A stretch of 10,474 bases of DNA from NCBI GenBank assembly GCA_011391655.1, contig JAABQE010000239.1:1-10474 (forward strand), given 5' to 3'. Below the pieces are notes generated by a model that was not told where the DNA came from, ran no database searches, and worked only from the letters and a program-made list of their open reading frames with translations. This DNA is from Hydrogenophilales bacterium. Its GTDB lineage: Bacteria > Pseudomonadota > Gammaproteobacteria > Burkholderiales > Thiobacillaceae. Position numbers and translations under genes: made by a program. Shown here one piece after another: positions 9,631-10,474 of this stretch (position 1 is its first letter; each line of letters opens with the position of its first letter).

Positions 9631-10024
9631 GAGAAACAGCCAGGAGGAAAACCGCGATTCTACCAGCCCGCAACCGTTCACTCCGGAGGGATTTTCACGT
9701 CTGGTCGAGGGCGAGTTTCATGCACGCCTTGCCGCAAGTGCTGGCGTGGCGGTGGTGCTGTTCAGTGCACCCAACTGCGGTTCATGTCGCGTCTGGAAAC
9801 AGTTATTGCCACGCACGCTGGGTGGAATGGTCAGCGCGCTATTTGAAGTTGATGTCAGCGAAGCCACTGGCGTGGCACGCTATTTCGGCATCTTTCATTT
9901 GCCCACGCTCTATCTGTATCGCGATGGGCTATTTCATGCCGAACTGCAATGCGAAGCGCAGCGAGAAGCGATCCAGCAAACCGTGCAACGCTTGCTGGCC
10001 GCTCCGGCGCAGGATGAGCCTTAA
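9629..10024 (+). CDS. Thioredoxin-fold protein with CGSC motif
   Basis: A 131-residue cytoplasmic-looking protein (no signal peptide) with a thioredoxin fold. The strand and helix around VVLFSAPNCGSCRVWKQLLP contain the redox motif C50-G-S-C53, and the cis-proline loop is at FHLPTLYLY (P92), followed by RDG. Canonical thioredoxin has CGPC, preceded by tryptophan (WCGPC); here it is NCGSC, so the redox potential and partners probably differ from Trx1. The first 20 or so residues are polar and look like an extension rather than part of the fold. The only reasonable in-frame ATG is 9629, which overlaps the divergent antiporter start; a perfect AGGAGG at 9642-9647 lies after it and has no in-frame start codon downstream at proper spacing, so the N-terminus is less certain than the rest. 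The TAA stop overlaps that of the convergent CopD-family gene. Partner unknown. Confidence 0.75.
   Translation: MRNSQEENRDSTSPQPFTPEGFSRLVEGEFHARLAASAGVAVVLFSAPNCGSCRVWKQLLPRTLGGMVSALFEVDVSEATGVARYFGIFHLPTLYLYRDGLFHAELQCEAQREAIQQTVQRLLAAPAQDEP
9657..9665 (-). promoter_or_regulatory. Possible extended -10 promoter of the antiporter gene
   Basis: On the minus strand this reads TGGTAGAAT, an extended -10 (TGn plus TAGAAT, five of six consensus). It would start transcription near 9650, giving a leader of about 20 bases before ATG 9630, which supports that start. No good -35 is seen, which extended -10 promoters tolerate. It lies within the 5' part of the thioredoxin-like gene. Confidence 0.35.
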
Positions 10025-10474
10025 GCTGCGCCAGCCAGCGCACGCCCGACAAACACCATGGCAATCGTCAGCAGCCCGAGGCTGAGATTGATTCCAATCA
10101 ACATGCGAATCTGCCCCAAGGCAGCGCCACCGGCTGGCCAGTTCTGCTCGCTGACTGCGCGCTTGAGCTTTTTGTAGGGCGCAAAAAACACATGGACGAA
10201 CAACAGCATCATCACCACGCCGAGTACCAGCATGGCCAGCGCGTAATGCGGGGTAGCCGCCCCCAGTTTCATCAGCAGGTGCAAGCCGGTCGCCAGGATC
10301 AGCGCCACCGACAGCCATACCCAAGGAAAGAACTTGCCAAATACGCCCGCCCACAAGGTCAACCGTAGCGGCGGCTCAAGCACGCTGGCAGCCACCGGGC
10401 GCAAGGCCATGTAAGCGAAAAACATGCCGCCCACCCAGACGACGACACCTAATACATGCAGCAACCTTAATACA
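10021..10474 (-). CDS. CopD-family membrane protein (5' end cut by window)
   Basis: A small inner-membrane protein with four predicted membrane helices: LLHVLGVVVWVGGMFFAYMA at the N-terminus, FPWVWLSVALILATGLHLL, YALAMLVLGVVMMLLFVHVFF and IGINLSLGLLTIAMVFVG at the C-terminus. This pattern and the conserved HVLGVVVWVGGMFF fit the short CopD-domain proteins (copper resistance D family, PF05425) common in Proteobacteria. CopD itself is implicated in copper uptake, but the role of these stand-alone four-helix forms is unclear, and no copper genes adjoin it here. A TTG at 10464 could start translation, but the frame stays open to the right edge (residues VLR precede it), so the start probably lies just outside. 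The TAA stop shares TTAA at 10021-10024 with the convergent thioredoxin-like gene. Confidence 0.8.
   Translation of the reverse strand, partial: VLRLLHVLGVVVWVGGMFFAYMALRPVAASVLEPPLRLTLWAGVFGKFFPWVWLSVALILATGLHLLMKLGAATPHYALAMLVLGVVMMLLFVHVFFAPYKKLKRAVSEQNWPAGGAALGQIRMLIGINLSLGLLTIAMVFVGRALAGAA

Overview
The window reads as ordinary, tightly packed chromosome of a GC-rich betaproteobacterium, perhaps a Nitrosomonadales-type organism; the lineage is inferred from protein character and gene order, not from a marker gene. All ten genes have intact reading frames. The first and last are cut by the window edges. I see no tRNA, rRNA, mobile element, CRISPR array, prophage or broken gene, and no gene-free stretch longer than about 70 bases.

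Layout, left to right. (1) The end of a gene for a small exported ATP-dependent DNA ligase of the LigE type (+). (2) A minus-strand pair, rluD then pgeF (23S rRNA pseudouridine synthase, peptidoglycan editing factor), divergent from bamD (+), the outer-membrane assembly lipoprotein; the bamD/rluD/pgeF arrangement is the one known from E. coli. (3) A minus-strand operon sucC-sucD-nadE-glnB with ATGA and GTGA stop/start overlaps at sucC/sucD and nadE/glnB. It joins succinyl-CoA synthetase, glutamine-dependent NAD+ synthetase and a PII protein. (4) Divergent from sucC, a FemAB-like/DUF482 predicted N-acyltransferase (+). A clear bidirectional terminator follows it, facing (5) a CaCA-type cation antiporter gene (−). 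(6) Divergent from the antiporter, a short thioredoxin-fold protein with a CGSC motif (+), whose stop codon overlaps that of (7) a CopD-family membrane protein (−), cut by the right edge.

The strongest functional theme is the central operon. PII senses 2-oxoglutarate, ATP/ADP and, through uridylylation, glutamine; NadE burns glutamine and ATP to make NAD+; SucCD acts just below 2-oxoglutarate in the TCA cycle. Other genes serve the envelope (BamD, PgeF, possibly the DUF482 protein) or nucleic acids (LigE, RluD).

The main structural oddity is compaction. Two divergent pairs have start codons that overlap inside one CATG, a third pair is 5 bp apart, and two convergent pairs end within a few bases of each other. 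Promoters must therefore lie in neighbouring coding sequence. I found no convincing previously undescribed system here; the points below are modest and testable.
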